A stretch of DNA of 64,000 bases from Gadus chalcogrammus (Eukaryota > Chordata > Actinopteri > Gadiformes > Gadidae): positions 18,603,061 to 18,667,060 of the forward strand of contig NC_079419.1 of NCBI RefSeq assembly GCF_026213295.1, written 5' to 3'. Made by a program: the position numbers and the translations under genes. Below are positions 1 to 10,706 of the stretch, in pieces. Within the stretch, counting starts at the first letter, position 1. The number at the start of each line of letters is the position of its first letter. Below the pieces are notes generated by a model that was not told the DNA's origin, searched no databases, and saw nothing but the letters and a program-made list of their open reading frames with translations.

Positions 1-228
1 GCAAGGGGGGGGACACTGCAGTATCGGCCTGAAAAGGTGTGAAGGATCATCATAGCTTGCTGTGTGCTACACAATTTAGCCATCAGACAGGGGGTCCCTC
101 TGCAGGAACTCCCCAGACCAGACGGTCCTATGCCTGACGCAGTGCCCCTACCACCTCCTAATGCCACTGGCCTTCAGACGAGACAGGATCATAAAGAGAT
201 TTTAGGTAAATCTAGCACAGAAACATAA
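1..228 (+). pseudogene. PIF/Harbinger transposase, 3' end (copy 1 left edge)
   Basis: C-terminal tail of a HARBI1-type DDE transposase, cut by the window start. Frame 1 reads the family tail motif CCVLHNLAIRQGVPL and then a Pro-rich end, stopping at 226-228. An in-frame TGA at 46-48 replaces the Cys usual in KVCRIII, so the gene is dead. The same stop is in the counterpart near 25,148, so it predates the duplication. The rest of this transposase would lie left of the window. Confidence 0.85.
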
Positions 229-351
229 CATTTTTCATTTTGTGTTTTGCAGCATTGGAGGTGGTAAAAAAGCGTAATTGGTCAACGGTTTATGGTGTAT
301 TTGACATTTTATTTGCGCAAGGGGCAATCTGTTCAAGAGACTAATTGATTT

Positions 352-788
352 GAATCAATACATTGGTCATGTTGGTCAGTTGCTCCTTCAGGTCATTAAT
401 GGATTATGTCATTTCCTCTTGGTTTTGCAGCACCGCCTCCACCAGCACTCTTGGCGCACGGTGCACGGGAGGGACAATGGACGGCCCCGGTTCCTCCGAC
501 TCCTCCAGCAACAGCACCATGGGACCCACTGTGAAAGAAACTAATTCACAATAATTTCACCGAGTTTAGTATCGAAGGTTTTTTTCTTCTAAATGTCAAA
601 ATTTCAATCAAATGTTTGCAAACACAGTTTGTTTCTTGTACCTTCAATTTGAATGTTAGGCAGCCCAGCGTCGGTGTCACCGTCCTGCCGGACAGAGCTG
701 CGTCGCCAATGATGCTGGCAATTGGGTTGTCCACAGGGCTCCAGAGTGCGACCTACCTAATTTCTTAAGGTACGAGTTAAAATTGAAT
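352..788 (-). pseudogene. Harbinger-associated SANT/Myb-like protein, C-terminal remnant
   Basis: Minus-strand exons convergent with the Harbinger transposase, the usual two-gene layout of this superfamily (a nuclease plus a DNA-binding SANT/Myb partner). About 655-740 reads NPIASIIGDAALSG followed, after a frame change, by GDTDAGLPNIQIEG. After an intron, about 366-533 reads an acidic/Pro segment and RAPRVLVEAVLQNQEE. An in-frame TAA interrupts the last helix (QEEMT*SINDLKEQL). The N-terminal SANT domain is absent. The gene name is inferred from family resemblance. Confidence 0.65.
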
Positions 789-960
789 GAGGTCGCTCCG
801 GTGCTACTTGCAGGAGGTGCTACCACAAATCTCTCCCGCGGTTGTGGTTGATAATAAAATCGTACTTTCTGGCTCATTCCTGCGAGTCCACTACTCTCTC
901 TCGCTCCCAGCTGTCTCTGCCTGCCTGTCTGTCTGCACCTTTTACAGTCTATGGTCCGCA

Positions 961-2220
961 CACTACACGTGCACGGGACTCTCTAAATCGACGCCACTTT
1001 GACCTGGGCGGGACTTTACGTCCTACGTCACTCGCTATGGGTGTGCATGTGTGCGCGTAGCCGTCACTCGCGATGGGTGTGCATGTGAGAAAGGTTTTGG
1101 CTTTTAGTGTCTGGGTTGGTAATAACGGTTCTGATGATTTTTCTGATGGAAAAGTGGTCTTTTATTTCCATAATCTTTGTTCAGTGAACGCATAAACCCG
1201 TTTGTTAGTTAGCAGTTAAACAAAATGCGATCTCTTCGTTTACAGTTACCAACGACCAACTGATGATTGGGGGTTCGATTCCCTAGTGATGCAAGGTTTT
1301 TTCTTTCATTTTGGACTGCACACACATCGCGAGTGACGGATAGTCGCACAATGTACACACATCACTGTCTTTACAATATCTAGGCAACCGAAGTTTAAAG
1401 ATTGTCAAGTGGTTAACTCTTGAATCGCATGTACTAAGACCTGATGGGTTAGTGGTCAGAGAACAACTCATTAACGCAGGGATAAGGGGTTTGATTCCTT
1501 AATGAAGCCAGCTTTTTTCTTTCATATTGGACTGGATGTTTGTATGCCATTTTGCGTAACTTGTAGTTTATGATGAAGAAATGTTACTGGGGTTAAGGTT
1601 AGGGTAACGGTAATAAGACACAAAGTGTTTTTGCAACACAATATTTCTTACAATAACAAAGTCCAAAGTTTTGATGACTCCAGTAGGAAACTTAAGATAC
1701 CTAGAGAAATGCGTGATTGCTCACAAAACATCAACAAGTCAGCAGTGTGGTAGAGGGTGATCATTTCTGATATACAGTACAAAAGCTGAAACTATTAGCC
1801 AGGAGTGGGAAAGATGCAGACGCAGACGTGGGAAGCAATAAGACGCACCAACACATAGTTGTCTGTTGCAAAATGGTTCAGAGTTTAATATAAATAGTTA
1901 GGGTGAGCTGGTATGGCGTTATCTGGTATGGCTATAGTCTAATGTTAGCTTAGTTTGTGTTGTTTCGTCATGTTAATCGCTAGAAATAGTAAGTCATTTG
2001 TAGAAATATAGCCTATCATCACAGACTGTAGGAATGTCACCCACCCTCCATCGCGTACGACACTGACGCTCGTAATCCTGTAGTGCAAGGGACTTCGTGC
2101 ACAGATCCCTGAGACAAACGGCTACGCCCACACATGCAAACCCATAGCGAGTGACGTAGGACGTAAAGTCCCGCCCAGGTCGAAGTGGAGTCGATTTAGA
2201 GAGTCCCACACGTGCACAGT
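961..2220. mobile_element. Element bounded by ~95-bp inverted repeats (copy 1)
   Basis: About 965-1063 and the reverse complement of 2119-2219 are nearly the same, sharing GGGACTCTCTAAATCGAC and CCTGGGCGGGACTTTACG. The interior (about 1,060 bp) has no convincing ORF. It holds two B-box-like segments (GGTTCGATTCC near 1,272 and 1,490), one after an A-box-like GGGTTAGTGGTCAGAG, which suggests tRNA-derived repeat pieces. The right arm ends about 50 bp before the ATG of the ZNF862-like pseudogene, so it may have been that gene's 5' region. No target-site duplication could be assigned. Confidence 0.5.
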
Positions 2221-2269
2221 CTTGCTGCGCACGCAGTACGCTCAAAAAAGTAAACAAAGCAGATACACT

Positions 2270-5200
2270 ATGAAGCGGTCGATAGTCGATTATTTTAAGA
2301 AGAAAAATGTGCCAGAGGAAACAAATGAGGCTGTTGTTGGTGGTGACGGAGAAGGGTTAGCAGAGATAGCGACAAGAATCTCAGATTCTTCTGAAGACGA
2401 CAGTGACAAGTTGGCGAAAAAGGCGGGGGGCAGTGGGGAGAAAAAAAAAAGTAGTTTTCAAGAACAATGGCTGGTGCAGTTCCCGTGGTTACGATATGAG
2501 GGACAAGCCATGGTGTGTGTGTGTGTGTGTGTGTGTGTACTGCAGGACATGTAGCCCGTCCGTTGCAGGCAGGACACATTTTGTAAATTGATCTACACAG
2601 TTCAGAGTGCAGTCATTAAAATTACACAATGAAAGCCAAAAGCACAAGACGTGCAGGAACCGCTGCATCACACGAAGCTCCCAGCCCCTCCCCACCTCAT
2701 TTAATATGATTGATGGGAGCAATCGCTCGGCGGAGAATGACGAAATGATCATCAAATTTAACACCGCCTACAACATCGCTAAAGAGGAACTCCCGTTCAC
2801 AAAATTCAAATCACAGATCATACTAATGAAGAAGAACGGACTGAAAGTCAACCCCACATATTCCAACGACACTGCGTGTGCACAATTTGTGGGAGTTATA
2901 GCAGACACACTCAAGGGAAAGACCGCTGACAAAGTCGCACACGCCCCCTACCTCTCATTCATGCTTGACGGTTCCACTGACAAATCCACCAAGGAGTGCG
3001 AGATTATATATGCCCGTATCGTTGAAAATGGAAAACCGTGCAATATTCTTATTGGCCATATTGAGGTTGAACACGCCCATGCAGAAGTTAAGGAGTGTGT
3101 CTCATTTCTGTTTCATATAGCTAAATGATAATAACTATATGGAAAAATGCTCTACAGGTTAATTATAAATTCCTTTAGAATAAAATTATTTGATGCCATC
3201 ATGCCCAGGTATCTTAAAAAACACACACAATAACGTGCGTGTGTGTGTAGAGGGAGAGAGAGAGAGAGAATATAAATATTCCATGTTATGTGCTTAATTT
3301 AAGGCGTTTATGCTGCAGCCAAGAAAGCCTTGTGAGAACTGGGCGGAAAAAATTGTAGCCATGGGTGCAGACGGTGCAGCTGTCAAATCTGGGACACAGA
3401 GGTGGAGTGATAGCCCTCCTTCAAGCAGAGATTGGGTCCTTCATTGTCCCATTCCACTGCATGCCACACAGGTAGGTTCCCTTTTACCATATCTGCCATA
3501 CATATTCATTCTCCAAAGTGTAATTAAAATGTAAAAAATATATATCTATTTTCTGTAAAGATTGGAGCTAGGGATGTTGAGGGTGCAAAGAGAGGTCTCC
3601 ATGATTGGGCAGGTGTATGACCTGTTGCACCTCATCTGGAAAACATACCACCTAACCCCTAAATCAATGAGGGAACTCAAAGCACTTGGAGCTGAACAGT
3701 CACAGTGAATGCACCGAGTGGAGTGAAAGGGACCAGGTGGCTGCCCCATGTGTCCCGGAGTTTGAGGACCTTCCTAAAACCAGGGAAGGATGGTAATTCC
3801 TCTGGCCAGTTTACAGCCGTGTATGTGCACATGGAGCATCTGGCAGGTGCCTCGGCCAGTGCAGATAGCTGGCAGAGCAAAGAAGGTAAGTATTATCTTA
3901 TCTCAGTGTTTTGTGTTGACAGTATAAATCAATTATTGAAAACATTTTAACTTTGGTGTTTTATGAGTTGAGAATCAGAACTACATATTTGCAGGTCAAA
4001 GTCAGCATGGAGGATGGGACATGTGGCATTTTGCCACTTCCTGTCAGACCTTTTCTCTTCCATCAGCAACTTCAGCCTGCAGCTTCAGAAAAACAATGTA
4101 ATCCTACCTCAGGTAAAGAAGAGAGAAAAAGGAGGCCAGGGGATTACTTTTATATTCCCCTTAACATGTTGCTTATATTAAGAATAAAACTGACTTCCCA
4201 GGCTGTTAGTGGCATCGAATCTCTCTTGGCTACCATAGAAGCCATGGCAGCTAGCCCCAAACCTGATGGTAAGCTGTCTGAGTTCCTTGCAGCCATGAAG
4301 AAGCAGCGCCAACAGAGAGGAGGAGAACCTGGGGCTGGGACGTTCAAGTATCAGGTACACAATATACTCTATATAAAATCTAATGTATATTTCATGTTAA
4401 TAAGATATACATAGCATTTTAATTTTGCATGCTTCACAGGATGTCACGCTTTCTAAAGGTGAAGCTGCAGAGCTGGCAGAAGGTCAACCAATCAGCCAGC
4501 GTGCTCCCAGACTGCAAAGAGCCATTGTGCTGACCTGTGAGTCCACGGTGAAACACCTGAAGAATAGATTTAGCAGCCTACTTGGTGAGTTGTTGTATTT
4601 TAGCATTATATCATAGGCACAATGACATGTTTAGAGCACTATTGAGAGGCCTAACCTTTTTCTGTCTGTCTTTTTCTGATAGAAGAGAACACAAAGGATG
4701 CACCAACAGCCAAGGCAGTGAAGTGTTTCAATGTCTTCAGCCATGACTCTTGGGCAGATAATAGGCTGGAGCTCCTGAACCATGGTGTGGAAGAGGTGAA
4801 CTTTCTCCTACGACACTTCTCCACTGTCCTGGACAGGTGAGTTTTTCGTGTGCTATCATATTTATGTTGACATAATAAATTAAATCATGTTGATACAGAC
4901 CTCCTTGTTCCTGCCATTCTTCCATCTCATGCCAGGAATGGCTGCAGCAAAGAAAAGGCCAAAGAGGAGTTCCAACTAATGAAAATGACGATAAACACAT
5001 CATTCAAGGACAAAAGCTATCTTGGACTGTGGCAAGTCATGACGACAAAAGAGCCCTACTGCTCAGACTTTGCGGTAGGCTCTGTTATCTGTAGTATCAA
5101 AAATTACATGATCATTGTCACTGTTGACTTGGTGATTTGGAAAGTTGGTTTGATCACCACACTTTGTCTTTTGCAGAATATCCTACACCTGGTCAAAATC

Positions 5201-5434
5201 ATGCTGGTGCTCCCAATCTCTTCAGCAGTCTGTGAAAGAGGCTTCTCGTCAGTAAACAGAATCAAGTCAGATGTTAGATCAAGCCTGCATACTGAAACTG
5301 TTGAGGACCTAATCCGTATTAGTGTTGAGGGGCCACAACTGGAGGACTATGATGCCAGGCAGGATGTTAAGCAGTGGTTCTCCCAGGATAAGAGGAGCAG
5401 GAGGCCTAACTATATGAGCTGGTCCCTAGAATGA
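2270..5434 (+). pseudogene. ZNF862-like hAT-derived gene, copy 1, nine exons, broken
   Basis: Resembles fish ZNF862-like proteins: an N-terminal TTF-type zinc finger and a hAT transposase-like core. Exons: 2270-3086, 3304-3471, 3561-3885, 3995-4112, 4202-4354, 4440-4584, 4683-4836, 4936-5074, 5177-5434, nearly all with GT/AG borders. Readable blocks include MKRSIVDYFKKKN, SQKHKTC, LDGSTDKSTKECE, VAMGADGAAV, VKGTRWLPHVSR, LVKIMLVLPISSAVCERGF (hAT dimerisation) and VEDLIRISVEGP. Lesions: a (GT)13 run at 2513-2538 shifts the finger frame; TGA follows THFVN at about 2589; one extra base near 3331 after KKAL; a private extra A in the VKSG segment near 3388; further frame changes in exon 3. Intron borders survive while the reading frame has decayed. 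Confidence 0.8.
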
Positions 5435-5799
5435 GATGAATTGCAGGGAAGAAATTAATGCTGCTTAGTTCAAGTTCAGTTTGAATTAATTAGCTTTAAG
5501 TTTATAAGTTATTTATTACGTAGTTTTTAAGTTACCAGTAAGTTCGATGTTCAGAATGTTATGTTCAATATACGTTTAATAACGTGGAACAGTATTTTTG
5601 TACTGCGGCTCATGCAGAGAAACTTGAATTCAGATTAAAATATTTTGCAAATATCAAGTTTGGGTCATTGTCAATCTTTAACTTTCATCAACATAACATA
5701 TTAATAACACGCTATCCAAAGAAAAATATGGCGCTACCTAATTTGTTTTGGTGCTACTAAATGAAAAGCTAGGTGGCACCAGTGTTACCTGTGAAAAAG
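5435..5799. other. 3' flank of ZNF862-like pseudogene, no gene
   Basis: AT-rich non-coding DNA. I see no ORF of note. At 5800-5815 it ends in TTAGTCTGGAGCCCTG, which looks like one end of a hAT-type MITE because the same 16-mer ends another repeat at 24,224-24,239. The opposite MITE end was not found here. Confidence 0.5.
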
Positions 5800-5815
5800 T
5801 TAGTCTGGAGCCCTG

Positions 5816-6470
5816 CACCAGCACCAACAGCAGTTCCAGCACCAGCAACAGAAGACCCATCACCAGCTCCAGGTCCATCATCAGCATCAGCAACAGAGGC
5901 CCTGGGCCACTCTGTAAGAATCTGTTTGACTTTATTTGTATAGGTTAAGTTACATTTGTAGTAGTTTCAGTCGCACTGTTTTTCTAAATGCATCAGCCGT
6001 ACACTCGGTTAATCTAAATGCATATCATTGAGGTAAGACGCTAGTCTGCTGTATGTTGAAGTAGATTTGTGGTAATGTTATCTACTTGCATTAAAGGTCA
6101 TTCCAAAAGGACTTGTGGAGCGCTGCTCCTTCCAAAGCCCCCAGAAGTTCATAAATGATCTCCTACATGGGATGTATACCAGGGAATATATGGCAGGCCA
6201 GTCATCCAGCAGCTGCACAGAAGGAAAACCTGGCCTAGCCAAACAGGACCTTGTAGAAATAACAAGTAGGTATATAGAAATGAGAAAAGATGTTGGTTGA
6301 GTGATACCCTCATTCTCATGCTCATCTTTCGTGTATGTGTTTGTGTGTGTGTGTGTGTGTGTATTCCCACAGATGCTGCAAAGTTGAAGTTCACCTACGT
6401 AACTGATACGAACATAAAAGCATTTATACGACAAAAGCTGAACAATGCTGCCAAATTTCAGGAACAATAA
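5816..6470 (+). pseudogene. BEN-domain gene remnant, three exons (copy 1)
   Basis: Three exon-like pieces with good splice borders: about 5816-5913 (Ala/Pro/Ser-rich), 6097-6265, and 6373-6470 ending in TAA. Joined, the last two read VIPKGLVERCSFQSP...FINDLLHGMYTREYMAGQ...KPGLAKQDLVEIT, then NAAKLKFTYVTDTNIKAFIRQKL. This is the helical pattern of a BEN domain, a DNA- and chromatin-binding fold. The two exons stay in frame across the splice (ACA A|AT). The 5' part is missing, apparently cut by a MITE end at 5815. It lies about 400 bp downstream of the hAT gene in all three copies, so it may belong to the same element or be a captured host fragment. The last intron contains a TG microsatellite. 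Confidence 0.6.
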
Positions 6471-6504
6471 ATTATCAACTGTTTAAAGAAAGTTAAACTT
6501 TTGC

Positions 6505-7932
6505 TGTTGGAGGGATTGTGAAGAGATACCGACTCCCAACATTTGCAGAAAAGCTACTAGGATTTTCAAAAAAGCGCCGCTTTCTCCAAGGTGAAACCAT
6601 CAGCAGCACCACAAGAAAACCCACTAGTAGACTTCGTCCTGGCTTGAAAGCAGAGGTGCATTCCTTTTACAGAAGAGACGATGTCAGCGGGATAACTACT
6701 GGACGCAAGCAAAGCATCACCCGAGGCAAGGTGAAAAAACAAAAGAGGTTTCTAATGGATACAATGAAGAACCTGCACAGAAAATTTGTTGCAGAACAGG
6801 AGCACTTCATTTCCTACTCCCTTTTCTGTAGACTGCGTCCATTTTGGGTTGTACATCCCACTGTCAGATCGTGAAACCTGTTTGTGCAAGATTCATGAGA
6901 ATCTTGAATTTGTGGTCATGAAGATGTATCACTTGAAACTAATTGAGACAACCAATCTTGAGAGTTTAACCAAGATGATTACATGTGATTTCTCTAACAA
7001 GTGCTGCATGTACGATGAGTGTGTGGAATGCAAAAACAAAATTATCCAGCTCCCTCAGTTTGATGCTGTGAAGACAGTTACCTTCCCTCAGTGGGCCACA
7101 GCTCAGAAAGAAAGAGAGGACATGAAGGATGGAACCACTGTTAGGTACACATTGAAGAAGCTGGTGGAAGATTCCCAAGGAAATCTGGTGGATTTGTTCC
7201 ATGCCTTTCTACACAAATTCAAGAGGCACACTTTTAACATAATTCAGCAGTACTGCAGAAAGTTAAAAGAAAACCTGACAAAAGAAGAAGCAATAATTCA
7301 TATTGACTTTTCTGAGAATTACTCTTGGAAATACAGCTCAGAGATCCAGTCTGTTCGCTTTGGCGCCTCGCAAAATCAGGCCACGCTACACACTGGTGTG
7401 CTCTATCTAGGTGGAGACAAAGAGGTCGTGCCATTTTGCTCTGTGTCACCCTCGAAACAAAAGGGTCCTCCGGCTATATGGGAGCACATGGCTCCAGTGC
7501 TGGATCATGTGCAAACGAATTACCCTCTGGTGTCTGTCCTTCACTTTCTTAGTGATGGGCCATGCACTCAATATAAACAGAAAAGGAATCTGTACCTTTT
7601 CAGTACTGAGCTTGCAAGAAGAGGGCTGAAAGGTGGTACGTGGAACTTTTTTGAAGCCAGTCATGGGAAGGGGGCTCCTGATGGCGTCGGAGGAGCCTTG
7701 AAAAGAACGACAGACCAGTTGGTCAACACTGGCAGTGACATCCCTGATGCACACACATTATTCTTGGCCCTCTCAAACACAACCACAAGCATTAAGTTGT
7801 TCTTTATTCCGGCGGAAGCTGTGGATCATGCAGTGCAGCAGATGCAAAATCAGATTCCCCCAGTGCCATCTATAATGAAGTGTCACCAAGTTGTGACATA
7901 TATTCCAGGTGAGGTCCTCTATCGAGAGGTCA
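6505..7932 (+). pseudogene. Unclassified DDE-like transposase remnant, copy 1 only
   Basis: About 470 residues in two frames: 6518-6870 (RLPTFAEKLLGFSKKRR ... SYSLFCRLRPFWVVHPTV), then a one-base shift near 6870 and continuation to about 7930 (SDRETCLCKIHENLEF ... VVTYIPGEVLYREV). The second part has a Cys cluster (CCMYDECVEC) and acidic motifs spaced like a DDE nuclease: HIDFSENY near 7300, LSDGPCTQYK near 7548 and FFEASHGKGAPDGVGG near 7650. I recall this family as common but uncharacterised in fishes and cnidarians and cannot give a superfamily. The 5' start is lost (no ATG) and the 3' end is replaced by another repeat near 7932. Absent at the same site in copies 2 and 3. Confidence 0.6.
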
Positions 7933-8404
7933 AGTCAAGTCAATTTATTGTGTCTCCCAGGGGAGAAATTTGTTTGGATCTGGGCAATAGCTGCATCACA
8001 TCAGTATGAAACAACATACAACATACAACATACAATCAGTTCATCACATGGGCAAGTGCAAAATTGTTGTACATAGTATTGGCAAATCACAGATACGAAA
8101 ACGATCAGTAAAAACTATTGGACAAACAGGCTCAAAAACTGTTGTACATAGTATTGTGCAAACAAGCATTCATGTGCAAAAATAGCAATCTGTAAATTCC
8201 CACACTCCTGTGCAAATAGCAATCACACCATACACTCAGCATTCATCCTCCTGACCAAAACTGCTCCTCCATTCATACATCCATACCTGTGCAACAATAG
8301 CAATAGCAATCCAACCAGGCATTCGATCAACATTAATTCTGGTCTCATTCATTCATCCTTGCATACTCATCTACCAGATCTTGTTCCCTGTGCAGTACAT
8401 ATAC
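7933..8404. repeat. Non-coding repeat replacing the end of the DDE-like gene
   Basis: Begins with tandem TCAAG units and CAATTTATTGTGTCTCCCAGG, then short tandem repeats (ACATACAAC) and AT-rich DNA with recurring TTGTACATAGTATTG and GTGCAAAT words. The 3' coding frame of the preceding ORF runs into it and stops at 8009. No gene is visible. Confidence 0.45.
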
Positions 8405-8901
8405 CAGGGTTTTCCCCAGCACTATCTTGTTAAGGCGGCCGCCTTAACAAGACTAGGGCCCCGCCTTGACTACCAATGTATTGAAAAAAAAAAAAAGTTG
8501 AAAAAAAAAAAAAAAAAAAAAAAAAGTTCAATTACAGCAGGGCGCTGGAACTGTTCTTTGCACAGCCACGCAGAATTGCATGCACTGATGCCTCTTGTCA
8601 GCTGTGCCGCAAATAAGATCCAAAACAGGAACTGTAAATAGTTGAATTTGCATACAAAAGTTAAGTGTATTGTCCATTATTTGTATTTAATTTGCACTTT
8701 TCTTTAATTTTATTTTGTAGTGTCTGCATGTTTGCACAACATTTGTACCGACTGTTGTTTATTTATATGGAAATAAACAGTCGTTTATTTCATTCATGCG
8801 TACTGGCATCTTTGAGCAAAATACCCCCAAAATTGTTGGTGTTCTACAACACCACCGACTGCTTACCACCTTGACTGAGACATTTACTGGGGGAAACACT
8901 G
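8405..8901. mobile_element. hAT-type MITE (copy 1 only)
   Basis: Ends match as inverted repeats: left CAGGGTTTTCCCC, right (reverse complement) CAGTGTTTCCCCC. A 5-bp TATAC directly precedes and follows, shorter than the 8 bp usual for hAT. Inside are a perfect 26-bp palindrome at 8426-8451 centred on GCGGCCGC and two A-runs (8485-8525). Internal ORFs are short and unconvincing. Confidence 0.6.
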
Positions 8902-9045
8902 TATACTATAGTATAGTATATGTACTGTAGTTTATTTACTATAGTAAACTATATAATTTTCTGTAGTATACTATAGGTTACTGTAGTAAAACTACTATAG
9001 TAAGGTTAAAAAATACTACAATATTTAATATAGTATATATAGGCA
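8902..9045. repeat. AT-rich ACTATAGTAAAC minisatellite, single unit (copy 1)
   Basis: One unit of the 116-118 bp repeat that forms arrays at 36,950-37,575 and 62,950-63,420. Palindromic words such as TTTACTATAGTAAA dominate. Copy 1 has lost the rest of the array together with the insertion of the two preceding elements. Confidence 0.75.
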
Positions 9046-9159
9046 ATCAATCAAGGCTAAATTGGAAATATAATAACACAAAAAATAATAAAGGACTGCT
9101 CAGGGAACAGTAATGCCGCACCGGGAGGTGTGTATTTTACTCACCCTATTTGTATAGGA

Positions 9160-10190
9160 AGGCCATTCTCCTCTTTCATGGTGGCGAAGTGATCATTAAG
9201 TAACCCAGGGAATGTTCAGGGAGCATGAATATTTGTCAAAATGAAGACATGGCCAGCAAAATAGTGGCTGAAGTTTAGCGCTACCAGCTAGCCACTCGGT
9301 GCGGACATAGTTCTCCTCATTGAAAGTGCGATAACCACTCTTCTTTCACTCCACACCAGTGTTGTTTTCGTCAGGCAAGACGAAAACGAAAATGACGTCG
9401 TCAGACCCCTTTTTTCCATGACGAAAATGAGACTAAGACGAACGTCACCAAAGCCATATAAAGACTAAAATGTGACGAAAAATGTAGACATTTTCGTCAG
9501 ACGAGAACTAGACGAGACTAAATTGTTAGTGAGAGCATGTGAGCGGAGCGGAGCGTGGAGCGGGTGGTGGAGCGGAGCGGAAGAAATAGGTTGGAGCGGG
9601 TTGGAGCGCAGAGCGGTTTTAAATTCAAAGGCCGGAGCGGGGATTTCACTCCGCTCCAGTCCGCTCCGATTTTAACTGCTTCTAGCGGCTTACATGTAGG
9701 TTGTTCACGTAGAATAGAATGGGTTTCAATGGGAGCATCCAAGCAACCTGATTGGATAAAACGCGTCACGTGAGACCCTTCCACCCCCCCCCCCCCGCAA
9801 CACTGGCTCGTGTGCTCGCGCGCAGCTGCGCCTGCACGCACACGGCACACACACACACTCATACACTAGAGAGAGGCTGGTGGACGAGTTTTCGTCGGAC
9901 TAAAACTAGACTAAAACCTTTTGAGTTTTCGTCAGACTAAAACTAGACTAAAACTTTCAAAGATAGAAATGACTAAAATGGGACTAAAACTAAGAAGCAT
10001 TTCGTCAAAAAGACTAAGACTAAAACTAAATCTAAAATGCCTGCCAAAAACAACACTGCTCCACACGCAGCTGAAGCTTATGCATTGGCCTGCCGCCAGA
10101 TTTATTCTTTAGCTGCTGCCCATGTGGCAGTATGGTTAAATTTTACTAAATACTCTAAATCTCGACCCTGGCTCCATAACTCCACTTGCT
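9160..10190 (-). pseudogene. TTF-zinc-finger hAT fragment, split by a MITE (copy 1)
   Basis: Minus-strand coding remnant. The intact form in copy 2 (37,956-38,225) reads QLRVERKKSGYRTFNEENY, VRTEWLAGSAKLQ and LFCWPCFHFDKD, the CxxC-type finger found at the start of ZMYM/TTF hAT proteins. In copy 1 it is cut in two by the 702-bp element at 9357-10058. Only the N-terminal portion is present in any copy. Confidence 0.55.
9357..10058. mobile_element. hAT-type MITE with 8-bp target duplication (copy 1 only)
   Basis: Terminal repeats CAGTGTTGTTTTCGTC and (reverse complement of the right end) CAGTGTTGTTTTTGGC. Flanked by CTCCACAC at 9349-9356 and 10059-10066. Copies 2 and 3 have the empty site CTCCACACGCAG at about 38,112 and 63,951. 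Internally it repeats CGTCAGACTAAAACTAGACT and contains a GGAGCG-rich block (9540-9670) and a C14 run (9785-9798), which suggests a second repeat nested inside. Confidence 0.9.
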
Positions 10191-10602
10191 TATACGATAA
10201 TATGATAAAAAAAAATGCAAACGTGTTAAACTCCCGCTATTTGTTTACGTTGACGTTGATGCTTTCATTTGATTGGTGTGAAGGCTTCCCTTGGCACACT
10301 GCTGACTAATCACAGGAGGCTCAGTGTCATGACGGTTGCCTCACCTGATTGGTTAATCCTTTTTTCTCGCAAAGGGATGCCATCCCATGGGACCTACAGT
10401 GTGCAATGTCGTGTGGTTTACCTCGTATTCAGTATTTAACATTTAGAGGGGCGCATTTTGAAATGCTCAATGAGACGAGAAAATGTGGAAGAAATGACAG
10501 CAACACGGCACGAAAGAATAACCGAAACTGTTAATATAAATGTTTTTATTGGATGTCTAAAAAACAGGGAAGCCTGGGCCTCCGGGAGAAAACGCTACAA
10601 TT
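10191..10602. other. Intergenic, no gene seen
   Basis: Unique-looking AT-rich DNA shared with copy 2 (about 38,226-39,003, where a repeat is inserted). Short ORFs only, none with a recognisable motif. Confidence 0.5.
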
Positions 10603-10706
10603 ATAATTTCTATAATTGTAGGTTGTAGGCTGGTGATCATTTATTAGCCCTACAATGTAGGGCTAATACATGATCACCAAGTACAACCTACAATTATAGA
10701 AATTAT
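10603..10706. repeat. 104-bp near-perfect hairpin (copy 1)
   Basis: The left arm ATAATTTCTATAATTGTAGG... folds back on ...CCTACAATTATAGAAATTAT with about 50-bp arms; the centre is CCCTACAATGTAGGG. Small mismatches occur near TGTAGG/AGTACA. It is conserved in copy 2 at 39,004-39,107. Probably a foldback element or a hairpin end of a repeat. A small-RNA precursor cannot be excluded. Confidence 0.8.

Noticed and set aside
1441..1507. tRNA gene candidate
   Set aside because: A- and B-box-like words are present, but the ends do not pair into an acceptor stem. More likely a tRNA-derived repeat piece.
1590..1615. Telomere-like GGTTAGGGTAACGG motif
   Set aside because: Only one or two degenerate units, no array.
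6078..6467. 129-codon minus-strand ORF
   Set aside because: Antisense shadow of the BEN-domain exons and a TG microsatellite.
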